NCBI RefSeq assembly: GCF_044596045.1
Contig: NZ_CP138995.1
Coordinates: 3,162,001 to 3,226,000, forward strand
Source: Flagellimonas sp947499585
Lineage (GTDB): Bacteria; Bacteroidota; Bacteroidia; Flavobacteriales; Flavobacteriaceae
Direction of reading: 5' to 3'
DNA length: 64,000 bases
Shown one piece after another: positions 8,748-17,518 of this stretch (within the stretch, counting starts at the first letter, position 1; the number at the start of each line of letters is the position of its first letter). The notes beneath the pieces were generated by a model. The model searched no databases. It was not told the DNA's origin and was given only the letters and a program-made list of their open reading frames with translations. Both the position numbers and the translations under genes were made by a program.

Positions 8748-9251
8748 TTAATTAAATCTATAACCAGCTCCCACTGTTAGGGTATTGATATCCAAAAAAT
8801 CTCCTAATTCGCCTCCTCTTGAAACCTGAATACCATAGCGAGCTTCAACAAACCAATTGTCATCTATTTGATAACCACCTCCAAATGCTATATCCAGTCC
8901 AAATTCACCATCAGGAAGGTCTTCCAACAAATAATTGATTTGAGGACCAGCTTGAACATTGAATTGATCAGTAATCCTGTATTTACCCATTATAGGAAGG
9001 TACAAGGATGTTAAATCATCCACAAAACTAAAAAGTAAAGATGGCTCAATATCAAAGCTTTCACATACTTCAAAATTATAACCTCCGCCAACAAAAAATC
9101 CTAGTTCACTATCACTGGCATCAAAAAACCCACCAGTATCAACACTGATAGATACGTTATTAAAACCTGCTTTGACCGCAAAGCCTTCTTGGCCATAGGT
9201 TGTAGATACAATACTAATAAAGAATACAATTAAAATGAATGATTTCTTCAT
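8748..9251 (-). CDS. Outer-membrane beta-barrel protein (porin-like)
   Basis: A 167-residue secreted protein with a clear signal peptide (MKKSFILIVFFISIVSTTYG, cut before QEGFAVKAG). The rest alternates hydrophobic and polar residues with Gly/aromatic pairs and ends in an aromatic-Asn terminus (VGAGYRFN), as in small eight-stranded OmpX/OmpA-like barrels (outer membrane beta-barrel domain families). The ligand is unknown. It is the first of three similar-sized barrel genes on the minus strand and has its own terminator, so it is not simply co-transcribed onward into aroQ. Confidence 0.82.
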   Translation of the reverse strand: MKKSFILIVFFISIVSTTYGQEGFAVKAGFNNVSISVDTGGFFDASDSELGFFVGGGYNFEVCESFDIEPSLLFSFVDDLTSLYLPIMGKYRITDQFNVQAGPQINYLLEDLPDGEFGLDIAFGGGYQIDDNWFVEARYGIQVSRGGELGDFLDINTLTVGAGYRFN

Positions 9252-9344
9252 GATATGTTATTTAGTTATGAGTTACAAATATACTAAAGACAATTTCCTT
9301 TAACAGGCGGAAAGCTTCAAAACATAAATATTTCACTTAAACAG

Positions 9345-9388
9345 AGTATGGCAGTTTTAGTACTTAATTGTACTAAAATTGCCATACT
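9345..9388. repeat. 44-nt near-perfect inverted repeat
   Basis: Bases 9345-9363 pair with 9370-9388 over 19 positions with a single G-T wobble, around a TTAATT loop. The stem begins AGTATGGCAG. It lies between two beta-barrel genes, about 40 bp past the stop of the 9428-9889 gene. No T-run follows on either strand, so it is a weak candidate for an ordinary terminator. Confidence 0.85.
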
Positions 9389-9427
9389 ATTCATGGAAAA
9401 AAGCTTCCACAAAAAAATCTTTTTTTG

Positions 9428-9889
9428 CTAGTTAAATGCGTATTGTATACCAAAGCCAAAAGCACCCGCTTCTCCATCTCCAGCATCGCTTATAACTATA
9501 GCTGGTCTCCAATCAAAATTGACCACTATTGGTACGCCATCAATTTTAAAGTCTAGACCCGCATGAGGGCGTAGGGAAAAAATATTATCAAAATCGTCAA
9601 TCAAAATTATACTTGGCCCTATCCCTGCGTACCATCTAAGTCCGGGAGCTCCATCAAATTGTTTGTGATAAGAATAGAGAAAGGTGAGTATTGTGGCATT
9701 GTCTTCAAAACCTAAATCTGCTTGCCCAACATGATTACTTGAGAAAAAGTATTTTGCACTGGGGCCAACAAAAGTAGCATTGTCATAAAGATCAATTCCT
9801 AGTCCAACTGCTCCTTTATAGCTAGTTTGTGCTGTAGCACTAAAGGCCAACATAAGGGTTAAGACAAATACAAAAGATAATTTTTTCAT
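9428..9889 (-). CDS. Small outer-membrane beta-barrel protein
   Basis: A 153-residue protein with a signal peptide (MKKLSFVFVLTLMLAFSATAQ) followed by a barrel-like pattern of alternating residues, for example VGLGIDLYDNATFVGPSAKYFF and a final FGFGIQYAFN. It is probably an integral outer-membrane protein with about eight strands. No specific family could be named. It lies between two other barrel genes and appears unrelated in detail to them apart from size and topology. Confidence 0.8.
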   Translation of the reverse strand: MKKLSFVFVLTLMLAFSATAQTSYKGAVGLGIDLYDNATFVGPSAKYFFSSNHVGQADLGFEDNATILTFLYSYHKQFDGAPGLRWYAGIGPSIILIDDFDNIFSLRPHAGLDFKIDGVPIVVNFDWRPAIVISDAGDGEAGAFGFGIQYAFN

Positions 9890-9942
9890 TTTACTTTATT
9901 TATGGTTATTATTTACTTATCTAAGCTGTTCTTTAGCTCCAA

Positions 9943-10458
9943 TTAAAATAAAAACAGAAGTCCTACCATAGCAATGGAAAATGTTGCACCATTATTGTCC
10001 ACTGCAACGTAAGAAACATTTAGTTCTGTATTTCCAGTGATATTATAACCAATCAAAGGTCTATAATAAAGTCCTCCTTCATTCCCTTCATTAATGCCAA
10101 CTGCATATCCAGCATCTACTCCTAACTTAAATTGATACGTTGGATAAATCCTTACTGAGGCGGCCAACGGTAAAAACTGAAAATCTTCAAACTCGGCTTG
10201 TATTTCCACATCACCTACTGAGGCATCAATGTTATCGCCAAAAGCATTTATAAATCCCGTGGCTAAACCTACGTCAAATACTTCTGAAACACCCCAATGG
10301 TAAGCTGCATCTAATCCAATAGCAAAACTTGAAATATTTGCTGCATCACCAACAGGTATTCCTGCGATTAAACCTGCCTTAAAACTACTTCTGTCCTGGG
10401 CGTTTGCGGTAAAACCTGCTATAAATACGGTTACAATAACTAAAATGGTTTTTTTCAT
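9943..10458 (-). CDS. Outer-membrane beta-barrel protein
   Basis: A 171-residue secreted protein with the signal peptide MKKTILVIVTVFIAGFTANAQ. The mature part is rich in Gly and alternating strands (IGLDAAYHWGVSEVFDVGLATGF; VRIYPTYQFKLGVDAGYAVG) and ends in hydrophobic residues (MVGLLFLF), consistent with a small outer-membrane barrel. The function is unknown. The start lies after about 260 bp without genes that separates it from the divergent xerD. That gap holds only a poor -7-like match (ATTACTTTCG on the minus strand near 10591-10600). Confidence 0.8.
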   Translation of the reverse strand: MKKTILVIVTVFIAGFTANAQDRSSFKAGLIAGIPVGDAANISSFAIGLDAAYHWGVSEVFDVGLATGFINAFGDNIDASVGDVEIQAEFEDFQFLPLAASVRIYPTYQFKLGVDAGYAVGINEGNEGGLYYRPLIGYNITGNTELNVSYVAVDNNGATFSIAMVGLLFLF

Positions 10459-10712
10459 GGTTGTTAAAATTTATTAAAAGCTACAACGTGCTTGTAATAA
10501 ATAAAGTATTTATAATTGTTAAAATTCGTTATCCAATATAAATACACACCAATATCTTTTTCTGTAAACCAGTATAAAAAAATAGCGGGGCGAAAGTAAT
10601 ATTCCTTGTTATTTTTTGGCACTCCTTTTTGACTGTCACCTTGTTTCAATTGACCAATTACACATTACAAAAAAGCTTTTCAACAAAAGTTAAAATGAAA
10701 TTCATTTGTAGC

Positions 10713-10720
10713 TATCTTTA
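10713..10720 (+). promoter_or_regulatory. -7 box directly before xerD
   Basis: TATCTTTA fits the TAnnTTTG-type box at seven of eight positions and ends four bases before the ATG at 10725. Initiation would fall at or next to the start codon, implying a leaderless message. No clear TTG -33 element is present. Confidence 0.4.
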
Positions 10721-10724
10721 AACC

Positions 10725-11621
10725 ATGAACTGGCCACAAGCTTTGCAGGATTATCAAAATTATTTGAAAATAGAGCGAGGGCTTTCTGAAAATTCTATTT
10801 CCAGTTATATCTTGGATTTGGAAAAACTAATGGCTCATCTAAAGGCATATGAAATTAACGAATCGCCAATTCAGGTAAGCGCAGAAACAGTTCAGAAGTT
10901 TATCTATGATATAGCTAAAACAGTAAATCCACGTTCTCAGGCACGCATTATTTCTGGTCTAAAAGGATTTTTCAATTATCTCATATTTGAAGATTACAGA
11001 ACAGATAACCCTATGGATCTTATAGAAGCTCCAAAAATTGGCAGAAAACTACCGGATACCTTATCTACTGATGAAATTAATCAACTTATTCTGGCTATTG
11101 ACCTCTCAAAACCTGAAGGAGAGCGTAATAGGGCTATTTTAGAAACTTTATATGGTTGCGGGCTCAGAGTATCCGAATTGGTCAACCTTAAGCTTTCTGA
11201 CCTTTATTTTGAAGAAGATTTCATAAAGGTTACGGGTAAAGGCGATAAACAAAGATTTGTGCCTATTAGTAATTTGAACAAGAAATACATCAACATCTAT
11301 AGAGGTGAAATTAGGATTCATTTACAAATTCAGAAAGAACATGAAGACTATCTTTTTCTCAACAGAAGGGGAAAACAACTTACAAGGGCAATGATTTTTA
11401 CCATCATCAAACAGTTGTCCGAGAAAATTGGATTAGATAAGAACATTAGCCCCCATACCTTTAGGCATTCCTTTGCCACCCATCTTTTAGAAAATGGTGC
11501 CGATCTACGTGCAATTCAACAAATGCTGGGACATGAAAGCATTACAACAACAGAAATTTATATGCATGTAAACCGCAGCCATTTAGTAAAAGTCTTGAAT
11601 GAATTTCATCCAAGAAAGTAA
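10725..11621 (+). CDS. xerD: Site-specific tyrosine recombinase XerD
   Basis: Resolves chromosome dimers at dif with its XerC partner. The 298 residues match the family. The N-terminal SAM-like core-binding domain covers about residues 1-90, and the catalytic domain the rest. The catalytic set is complete: Arg in GCGLRVSELVNL, Lys in GKGDKQR, HxxR in HTFRHSFATHLL, His in MLGHESITTT and Tyr in EIYMHV. The gene sits in a housekeeping context without integrase-type neighbours, so it is read as the chromosomal recombinase rather than a mobile-element integrase. Confidence 0.94.
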   Translation: MNWPQALQDYQNYLKIERGLSENSISSYILDLEKLMAHLKAYEINESPIQVSAETVQKFIYDIAKTVNPRSQARIISGLKGFFNYLIFEDYRTDNPMDLIEAPKIGRKLPDTLSTDEINQLILAIDLSKPEGERNRAILETLYGCGLRVSELVNLKLSDLYFEEDFIKVTGKGDKQRFVPISNLNKKYINIYRGEIRIHLQIQKEHEDYLFLNRRGKQLTRAMIFTIIKQLSEKIGLDKNISPHTFRHSFATHLLENGADLRAIQQMLGHESITTTEIYMHVNRSHLVKVLNEFHPRK

Positions 11622-11646
11622 TATATTCGTTGCTTAAAAATTTTGC

Positions 11647-13335
11647 ATGGAACAATCTCGTACTTGGTGGAAAGAGGGAGTAGTATACCAAATATACCCT
11701 AGAAGTTTTCAAGATACCACAGGAAATGGCGTTGGTGATATTCAAGGTATCATCAAGCGGCTGGATTATATAAAAAGCTTAGGAGTAGATATTATCTGGC
11801 TTTGCCCTGTATATAAATCTCCAAATGATGATAACGGGTATGACATTAGTGATTACCGTGATATCATGGAAGAATTTGGCTCAATGTCCGATTTTGATTC
11901 ATTGCTTGAAGAAATGCATGCACGCGGTTTAAAATTGGTCATGGATTTAGTGGTAAACCATACTAGCGATGAGCACCAATGGTTCCAAGAATCTAGAAAA
12001 TCAAGGGATAATGCATATCGCGATTACTACCATTGGTGGCCTGCTGAAAATGGGACTCCACCCAAACGCTTTAGTTATTTTGATGTAGATGGAAACGCTT
12101 GGAAATATGACGAACTTACTGATAGCTACTACCTACATTACTTTTCCGTAAAACAACCCGATCTAAAATGGGAAAACCCAAAAGTGCGCCAAGAAATATA
12201 TGATATGATGCATTTCTGGTTCAAAAAAGGGGTAGATGGCTTCCGGATGGATGTTATTCCTTTTATTTCCAAAGACACTACATATCCAGAATTACCTGAG
12301 AAATACAATGGGAATTTTATTCCCTTTTATTCCGATGGACCAAAATTGCATGAGTACTTGCATGAAATGAACCAAGAAGTCCTTAGTAAGTATGATATTA
12401 TGACCGTTGGGGAAACTCCTGGGGTTGCAAGAGATCAAGCGTTGCTTTTTGTGGATGAAGAAAGAAAAGAACTCAATATGTTCTTTCATTTTGAATTGAT
12501 GTCTCTTGACCGAGACGGAGATGAAGTATTTTGGATGCGAGAAGACCGTTGGAAACTCACGGAGTTCAAAAAAATACATTCTGACTGGGATGAAACTTTT
12601 GCAGAAAAAGGCTGGGGCAGCATGTTCTTGAGCAATCATGATAATCCAAGAAGTGTAAGCAGATGGGGTAATGATTCTCCTGAACATTGGCATAATTCCG
12701 CCACCATGCTCCACACCTTCTTATTGACCATGAAAGGCACCCCATATTTTTATTATGGTGATGAAATAGGAATGTCCAATATTAGGTTTGATTCTATTGA
12801 TGATTATCAAGATATCAACACTCTAAACAGATATGAGCTGTTAAAACAACAAGGGGTTGATTTGGAAACTTTTATCGAGAATGAAAAAGAGGCCGGGCGC
12901 GATAACGGAAGAACACCAATGCAATGGGATGCTTCAGAAAATGCAGGTTTTTCCAATGAAACCCCATGGTTAAAAGTTCATCCAAATCATAAAAAAGGAC
13001 TCAATGTAGCTGAACAAGAGAAAGACGAAGATTCTATATTGAATTATTTCAAAAAGATGGTTCAGATACGTAAGGACCATCTGGGATTGGTCTATGGAGA
13101 TTACCAATTATTACAAGAAGATAATGAGCAGGTCTATGCTTATACCAGAAGTATGAATGATGAAAACTACTTGATACTACTAAGTTTTTCCGAGGAAAAA
13201 GCAGATTTGGAATTAGGAGATTTAGCAAGTTCCACCCTGCAACTGCTTATTTCTAACGACACCAACGAAGCGTTGAAAAGCAGTACTCGTTTTGAGCTAA
13301 ATCCGTATCAGGCCTGCGTTTATAAAATTGATTAA
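11647..13335 (+). CDS. GH13 alpha-glucosidase (oligo-1,6-glucosidase type)
   Basis: A 562-residue cytoplasmic exo-alpha-glucosidase of the GH13 oligo-1,6-glucosidase/trehalose-6-phosphate hydrolase group, with no signal peptide. The N-terminus WWKEGVVYQIYPRSFQDTTG is typical. DLVVNHTSDEH is conserved region I, the nucleophile Asp is in GFRMDVI, the acid/base Glu in TVGETPG and the third Asp in SNHDNPR. The C-terminal beta domain ends in LNPYQACVYKID. It starts 25 bp after xerD and may share its transcript. Substrates could be isomaltose, maltose or sucrose. Confidence 0.93.
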   Translation: MEQSRTWWKEGVVYQIYPRSFQDTTGNGVGDIQGIIKRLDYIKSLGVDIIWLCPVYKSPNDDNGYDISDYRDIMEEFGSMSDFDSLLEEMHARGLKLVMDLVVNHTSDEHQWFQESRKSRDNAYRDYYHWWPAENGTPPKRFSYFDVDGNAWKYDELTDSYYLHYFSVKQPDLKWENPKVRQEIYDMMHFWFKKGVDGFRMDVIPFISKDTTYPELPEKYNGNFIPFYSDGPKLHEYLHEMNQEVLSKYDIMTVGETPGVARDQALLFVDEERKELNMFFHFELMSLDRDGDEVFWMREDRWKLTEFKKIHSDWDETFAEKGWGSMFLSNHDNPRSVSRWGNDSPEHWHNSATMLHTFLLTMKGTPYFYYGDEIGMSNIRFDSIDDYQDINTLNRYELLKQQGVDLETFIENEKEAGRDNGRTPMQWDASENAGFSNETPWLKVHPNHKKGLNVAEQEKDEDSILNYFKKMVQIRKDHLGLVYGDYQLLQEDNEQVYAYTRSMNDENYLILLSFSEEKADLELGDLASSTLQLLISNDTNEALKSSTRFELNPYQACVYKID

Positions 13336-13569
13336 ATCAATTTAGTTTGATTTAAAATAATACCTCAAAATTAGGGTGACACTTATCGGTCTTGTGTATG
13401 AAACGTAGCGTGTAAGAAGACACTAACTTTTCGGTTAAACACAGAGCCGAATTTTTATATTTTGTTTTTAATTTATCAATCTTAAAAGCCAAATTTAAAA
13501 ATTTGGCGGTCTTTATAAATAAGTACGAACCTCTCGGAAAGCCTACATTAGCTATGTTTTATACACGTT

Positions 13570-14519
13570 GTTAGGTGCAGTTATTTATGTGTTAACTCTC
13601 TAAAATGAATTTTTTAAGTCGAGTAAATGCTGTATTTGGATTATCTCTCCACACACCATGACCACAATCACTAAATTGCTCAAATTGGACAAACTGTTCT
13701 GGTAAAGCATCAACGATATCACGAGAATCATCTATAGGACATACTGGGTCAAGTTCACCAGCAAGGACAAGTACAGGACATTGCGCATGAGTTAGACCAG
13801 AAAGAAGGTTCATATCTTTATACTCTCCATTTATCCATCTAAAAAGTATCTTACTGTTAAAGGTTGCACGTAATGCGGCATTGTTATTTGAGGAAGTAAC
13901 AGTATTGTAAAATGGTCTGCATACTTTTTGATAAACATCATAAGATGACTCATTTGGGTTTGTCCAAAATTCACTTGCGACATTACTAGTTTCGTCACCA
14001 CCTAATCGTTTAAACATTGCTAACTTTCGAGTGAGTCCAAAATTATGAGATGTACTTGACAATATTACTTTTAATGGGTGCTTTGGATGTCTTTCAATAT
14101 ATCGTTGTGCTACAAATCCTCCGAAAGATTGTCCAAACACAATAGGTTTTGTAATACCAAGAGTATCACAGAGCTTCACTATGTCGTCCGCTAAGTTATC
14201 AAGTGTCAATTCGTCCATTGGACGTTTATCACTTCTACCATGTCCTCGGTGATCGTAATAGATGATTTGGGCTATGTCAGATAGTTGAGAGAAAGCAGGC
14301 TTGAAACTAGCGTGATCATAACCAGGTCCTCCATGAAGAAGAATTAGCGTGGGTTTTTCTCTCATTGTCGAAGCATCTGGCACTAAACTTACTCCTTCTG
14401 TATCTACAAAAAGATGAACATTCGGTTCAATTAAAATTTTCATTTAAGTTTCATTCTTTTATAAGATATTAAGAAATCTTTAGTCATAATCTCAATGGTT
14501 CGGACTAATTGCACCTAAC
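13570..14519. mobile_element. Possible gene cassette bounded by inverted GTTAGGTGC repeats
   Basis: GTTAGGTGCAGTTA at 13570-13583 and TAATTGCACCTAAC at 14506-14519 are inverted copies with 13 of 14 bases matching. They enclose exactly one gene, the alpha/beta hydrolase. Outside the left copy there are about 230 bp of non-coding DNA that include a perfect hairpin (GCCAAATTT / AAATTTGGC, 13488-13507). The GTTRRRY / RYYYAAC shape of the repeat cores recalls integron attC sites. No integrase is present nearby, so this is a suggestion from structure only. Confidence 0.45.
13592..14443 (-). CDS. Alpha/beta hydrolase, proline-iminopeptidase-like
   Basis: A 283-residue cytoplasmic hydrolase of the S33 type. 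The oxyanion-hole motif HGGPG is at residues 37-41 and the nucleophile Ser106 in GQSFGG. The acid Asp is in AGELDPVCP and the catalytic His in DCGHGVWRDNP, so the triad is complete. The HGGPG/GQSFGG combination is that of prolyl aminopeptidases and related esterases, but the cap domain does not identify the substrate. The gene runs against its neighbours, is isolated by about 250 bp and 190 bp of non-coding DNA, and is flanked by inverted repeats. It may have been acquired as a single-gene cassette. Confidence 0.86.
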   Translation of the reverse strand: MKILIEPNVHLFVDTEGVSLVPDASTMREKPTLILLHGGPGYDHASFKPAFSQLSDIAQIIYYDHRGHGRSDKRPMDELTLDNLADDIVKLCDTLGITKPIVFGQSFGGFVAQRYIERHPKHPLKVILSSTSHNFGLTRKLAMFKRLGGDETSNVASEFWTNPNESSYDVYQKVCRPFYNTVTSSNNNAALRATFNSKILFRWINGEYKDMNLLSGLTHAQCPVLVLAGELDPVCPIDDSRDIVDALPEQFVQFEQFSDCGHGVWRDNPNTAFTRLKKFILES

Positions 14520-14632
14520 GATAAGCTAAAAATCGTTTCAATGATTCTTTAGCAACTGATAAGTGAAGTTCGGGAATTTTAACTAAAAAAGCTAGTATAC
14601 ATTGACAGCCATACCTTTTGATCTGATAAAAT

Positions 14633-15916
14633 TTATTTAGCCGTTACTTTCTTAAACGGCCTAATGATCAATCGGGCTTCGCGATCAAACCGGATGTAGT
14701 TATAGACCCAATTAATAAAAACCACTACCCTATTTCTAAAACCAATTAAAAAATAGAGGTGCACAAACATCCAAACAAACCAAGCAAAAACCCCTTGAAA
14801 CTTAAACTTGGGTAAATCAACAACAGCCTTATTTCTTCCTACGGTGGCCATGCTACCTTTGTCTTTATACACAAAAGGTTTTAGCGGTTTATTTTCCACT
14901 ATTCTAACCAAGTTCTCTCCCAAATTTTCTCCTTGCTGCATAGCGGGTTGCGCCATCATAGGGTGTCCATGTGGAAAAGCTTCGGTTTCCATTTGCGCCA
15001 CATCGCCTATGGCAAAGATCTCTTTGAATCCCTCAACCTGATGGAATTGGTTTACTCTTAACCTACCGCCACGACAAAGCAACTCTTTTGCATCCAAACC
15101 ATCGATACAAGCCGCTTTTACTCCTGCTGCCCAAACCAAAGTTTCCGATTCAAAAGAAGTATCCGTATTAGTGGACACATGCTTGCCATCATAGTCCGTA
15201 ACTCTAATATTCTTCCAGACATTGACTCCAAGGTCTTCCAAAAAACCTTCCGCCTTGCTTGATGCAATTTCACTCATAGCAGGAAGAATTCTATCGCTGC
15301 CCTGTATTAAATTGATTTGTGCTCTTCTAGTGTCTAAATCTGGATAATCCTTTGGTAAAATTCCTTTTTTAATTTCTGCCAACGCACCTGCAAGTTCAAC
15401 TCCTGTAGGGCCGCCGCCAACAATAACAAAATTCATTAAAGCATCACGTTCATGTAAATCATCCGTCAGCAATGCTTGTTCAAAATTTTCTAAAATAAGG
15501 CTACGAAGGTTCAAAGACTGGGGAATGGACTTCATGGCCATCCCTTTGGTCTCAATATTTTTATTTCCGAAGAAATTAGTTTCAGATCCTGTGGCAACAA
15601 CCAAGTAATCATAATCTATTTCTCCAATATTGGTTTGCAACATCTGTTTATCAGGATTAATCCTTCTAACCTCGGCCAATCTAAAGTAAAAATTGGGGTA
15701 TCCCTGAAGCACCTTTCGTATAGGGTAAGCAATTGAATCTGGTTCCAAACCTCCAGTAGATACTTGGTATAACAGAGGTTGAAAAGTGTGGTAGTTGTGC
15801 TTATCTATTAAAACCACCTGTACTTCTTTTTTACAGAGTTTTTTAGCAAGTGCTATGCCTCCAAAGCCACCACCTATGATAATGACCCGAGGAAAACTGG
15901 ATTGAGGAATATTCAT
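14633..15916 (-). CDS. ndh: Type II NADH:quinone oxidoreductase (NDH-2)
   Basis: Non-proton-pumping NADH dehydrogenase feeding electrons to menaquinone at the inner face of the membrane. The FAD motif VIIIGGGFGGIALAKKL is at the N-terminus, the NADH motif VVGGGPTGVELAGALAE is in the middle, and the second FAD motif is in FAIGDVAQ. The C-terminal hydrophobic segment (VWMFVHLYFLIGF) is the membrane anchor. Start 15916 (MNIPQSS) gives 427 residues. ATGs at 15925 and 15943 also exist, but the -7 box overlaps the region between them, making 15943 unlikely. Confidence 0.93.
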   Translation of the reverse strand: MNIPQSSFPRVIIIGGGFGGIALAKKLCKKEVQVVLIDKHNYHTFQPLLYQVSTGGLEPDSIAYPIRKVLQGYPNFYFRLAEVRRINPDKQMLQTNIGEIDYDYLVVATGSETNFFGNKNIETKGMAMKSIPQSLNLRSLILENFEQALLTDDLHERDALMNFVIVGGGPTGVELAGALAEIKKGILPKDYPDLDTRRAQINLIQGSDRILPAMSEIASSKAEGFLEDLGVNVWKNIRVTDYDGKHVSTNTDTSFESETLVWAAGVKAACIDGLDAKELLCRGGRLRVNQFHQVEGFKEIFAIGDVAQMETEAFPHGHPMMAQPAMQQGENLGENLVRIVENKPLKPFVYKDKGSMATVGRNKAVVDLPKFKFQGVFAWFVWMFVHLYFLIGFRNRVVVFINWVYNYIRFDREARLIIRPFKKVTAK

Positions 15917-15930
15917 AGTTGACATGGCGG

Positions 15931-15957
15931 CAAATTTACGCATTCCCTAATGTTCAA
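15931..15957 (-). promoter_or_regulatory. Putative promoter of the NDH-2 gene
   Basis: On the minus strand TTG (15957-15955) is followed after 16 bases by TAAATTTG (15938-15931), a perfect -7 box. Initiation would be near 15924, supporting a start at 15916 or 15925 rather than 15943. Confidence 0.55.
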
Positions 15958-15982
15958 AATCATTTTAGGATAGGTTTTTTAG

Positions 15983-15990
15983 TATCTTTA
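15983..15990 (+). promoter_or_regulatory. -7 box before the M20 amidohydrolase gene
   Basis: TATCTTTA, a near-consensus -7 box, lies 27 bp before the ATG at 16018. No TTG element is visible at the right distance. Confidence 0.4.
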
Positions 15991-16017
15991 AAACCTGACT
16001 AATCAAATAATAATCCA

Positions 16018-17445
16018 ATGAAAAGAATACTACTATTCAGCATCGCCCTTGTCTTATTTATTTCTTCATCTTTTTCACAAGAAGACAGAGACATTGCACT
16101 AAAGAGTTTAAATAGCAAAGCCCAAGAATATGGAGACATAGCACACGAAATCTGGGAGCTCGCTGAAATGGGGTATTTGGAAAACAAGAGTTCCGCCTTA
16201 TTGCAGAAAACACTTTCTGATCAAGGTTTTTCCATTAAAAAGGGAGTTGCCGGTATTCCAACTGCTTTTATTGCTGAATATGGTTCTGGTTATCCCGTAA
16301 TTGCTATTCTGGGGGAATATGATGCATTACCAGGTTTGTCCCAACAAGCAGTTCCTGAAAAGAAATCAGCCGACAAAGCTGCCGGACATGCTTGTGGACA
16401 TCATCTTTTTGGAACTGCCTCTACCGCTGCTGCAATCGCAGTAAAAGACTGGTTAAGGAAAAGTAAAACACAAGGCACCATCCGTTTTTATGGCTGCCCT
16501 GCCGAAGAAGGAGGTTCAGGTAAAGTGTATATGGTTAGAGAAGGGCTTTTTAATGATGTAGATGCTGCATTGCATTGGCACCCAGGATCTCAAAATGCGG
16601 CAAGTGCCGGGGCTGCTTTAGCGAATAAATCTGCGAAATTCAGGTTTCATGGGGTCTCTGCCCATGCTGCAGGAGCACCAGAAAGAGGTCGTTCTGCACT
16701 TGATGGTGTTGAAGCCATGAACAATATGGTGAATATGATGAGGGAGCATATTCCACAAGAAGCACGTATACATTATGTGATTACAGATGGGGGAAAAGCG
16801 CCAAATGTGGTTCCCAACTATGCAGAAGTCTATTACTATGCCAGACATAACAAAAGAGATGTTGTTATAGATATTTTTGATCGCATGGTTAAAGCTGCGG
16901 AAGGAGCGGCTTTAGGTACAGGAACAACAATGGAATATGAAATGATCGGTGGTACTCATGAACTATTGCCCAACCTTACCTTGCAAAAGATAATGCACGA
17001 TAACTTATCAAAAGTTGGTGGCATTACATACACTGCTGAAGAAAAAGCATTTGCAGATAAAATTTCCGTTAGTTTAGGTTATGAGGAACTGGATATGGAT
17101 AGAGCAACAGGAGTTCAACCGTATAAAGAAGAAGCAAGAGCTTACGGATCTACAGATGTTGGTGATGTCAGTTATACAATTCCGACTGTAGGTATGGGCG
17201 CTGCAACTTGGGTGCCAGGCACTCCCGCTCACAGCTGGCAAGCTGTTGCCGCAGGGGGAACTTCCATAGGTACAAAAGGGATGATGGTGGCTGCAAAAAC
17301 CCTCACACTTACTGCAATGGATCTTTTTGAAAAACCAAGCACCATTGATAAGGCTAAAGCTGAACTAGAGGAGCGAAGAGGGAAAGACTTTAAATATATT
17401 CCTTTATTAGGAGATAGACCACCAGCGCTTGACTACCGAAAGTAA
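16018..17445 (+). CDS. Secreted M20-family amidohydrolase
   Basis: A 475-residue metallohydrolase of the M20D/AbgB-like group, which cleaves amide bonds of N-acyl amino acids or aminobenzoyl-glutamate-like substrates. The signal peptide MKRILLFSIALVLFISSSFSQ places it in the periplasm. Metal ligands are in AGHACGHHLFGTA and in GCPAEEGGSGK, with a further His in ALHWHPGS. The dimerisation domain is in the middle (ANKSAKFRFHGVSAHAAG). It is longer than the cytoplasmic homologues because of the export signal. A 73-bp gap separates it from the ECF sigma gene. Confidence 0.9.
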   Translation: MKRILLFSIALVLFISSSFSQEDRDIALKSLNSKAQEYGDIAHEIWELAEMGYLENKSSALLQKTLSDQGFSIKKGVAGIPTAFIAEYGSGYPVIAILGEYDALPGLSQQAVPEKKSADKAAGHACGHHLFGTASTAAAIAVKDWLRKSKTQGTIRFYGCPAEEGGSGKVYMVREGLFNDVDAALHWHPGSQNAASAGAALANKSAKFRFHGVSAHAAGAPERGRSALDGVEAMNNMVNMMREHIPQEARIHYVITDGGKAPNVVPNYAEVYYYARHNKRDVVIDIFDRMVKAAEGAALGTGTTMEYEMIGGTHELLPNLTLQKIMHDNLSKVGGITYTAEEKAFADKISVSLGYEELDMDRATGVQPYKEEARAYGSTDVGDVSYTIPTVGMGAATWVPGTPAHSWQAVAAGGTSIGTKGMMVAAKTLTLTAMDLFEKPSTIDKAKAELEERRGKDFKYIPLLGDRPPALDYRK

Positions 17446-17518
17446 AGACAGGTTTTCTTAAGAAGAATGTAACAAATGTTGCTTTATGGGTACATATAAG
17501 GCAAACTTACCAACCTAA

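Noticed and set aside
10725..11621. xerD as an integrase of a mobile island linked to the nearby hydrolase cassette
   Set aside because: Length and motifs match housekeeping XerD, and the cassette lies two genes away without attachment-site repeats at xerD.
12292..12714. Long antisense reading frames inside the GH13 and other well-supported genes
   Set aside because: They lie wholly inside genes with complete catalytic motifs, have no recognisable domains and show no independent start signals.
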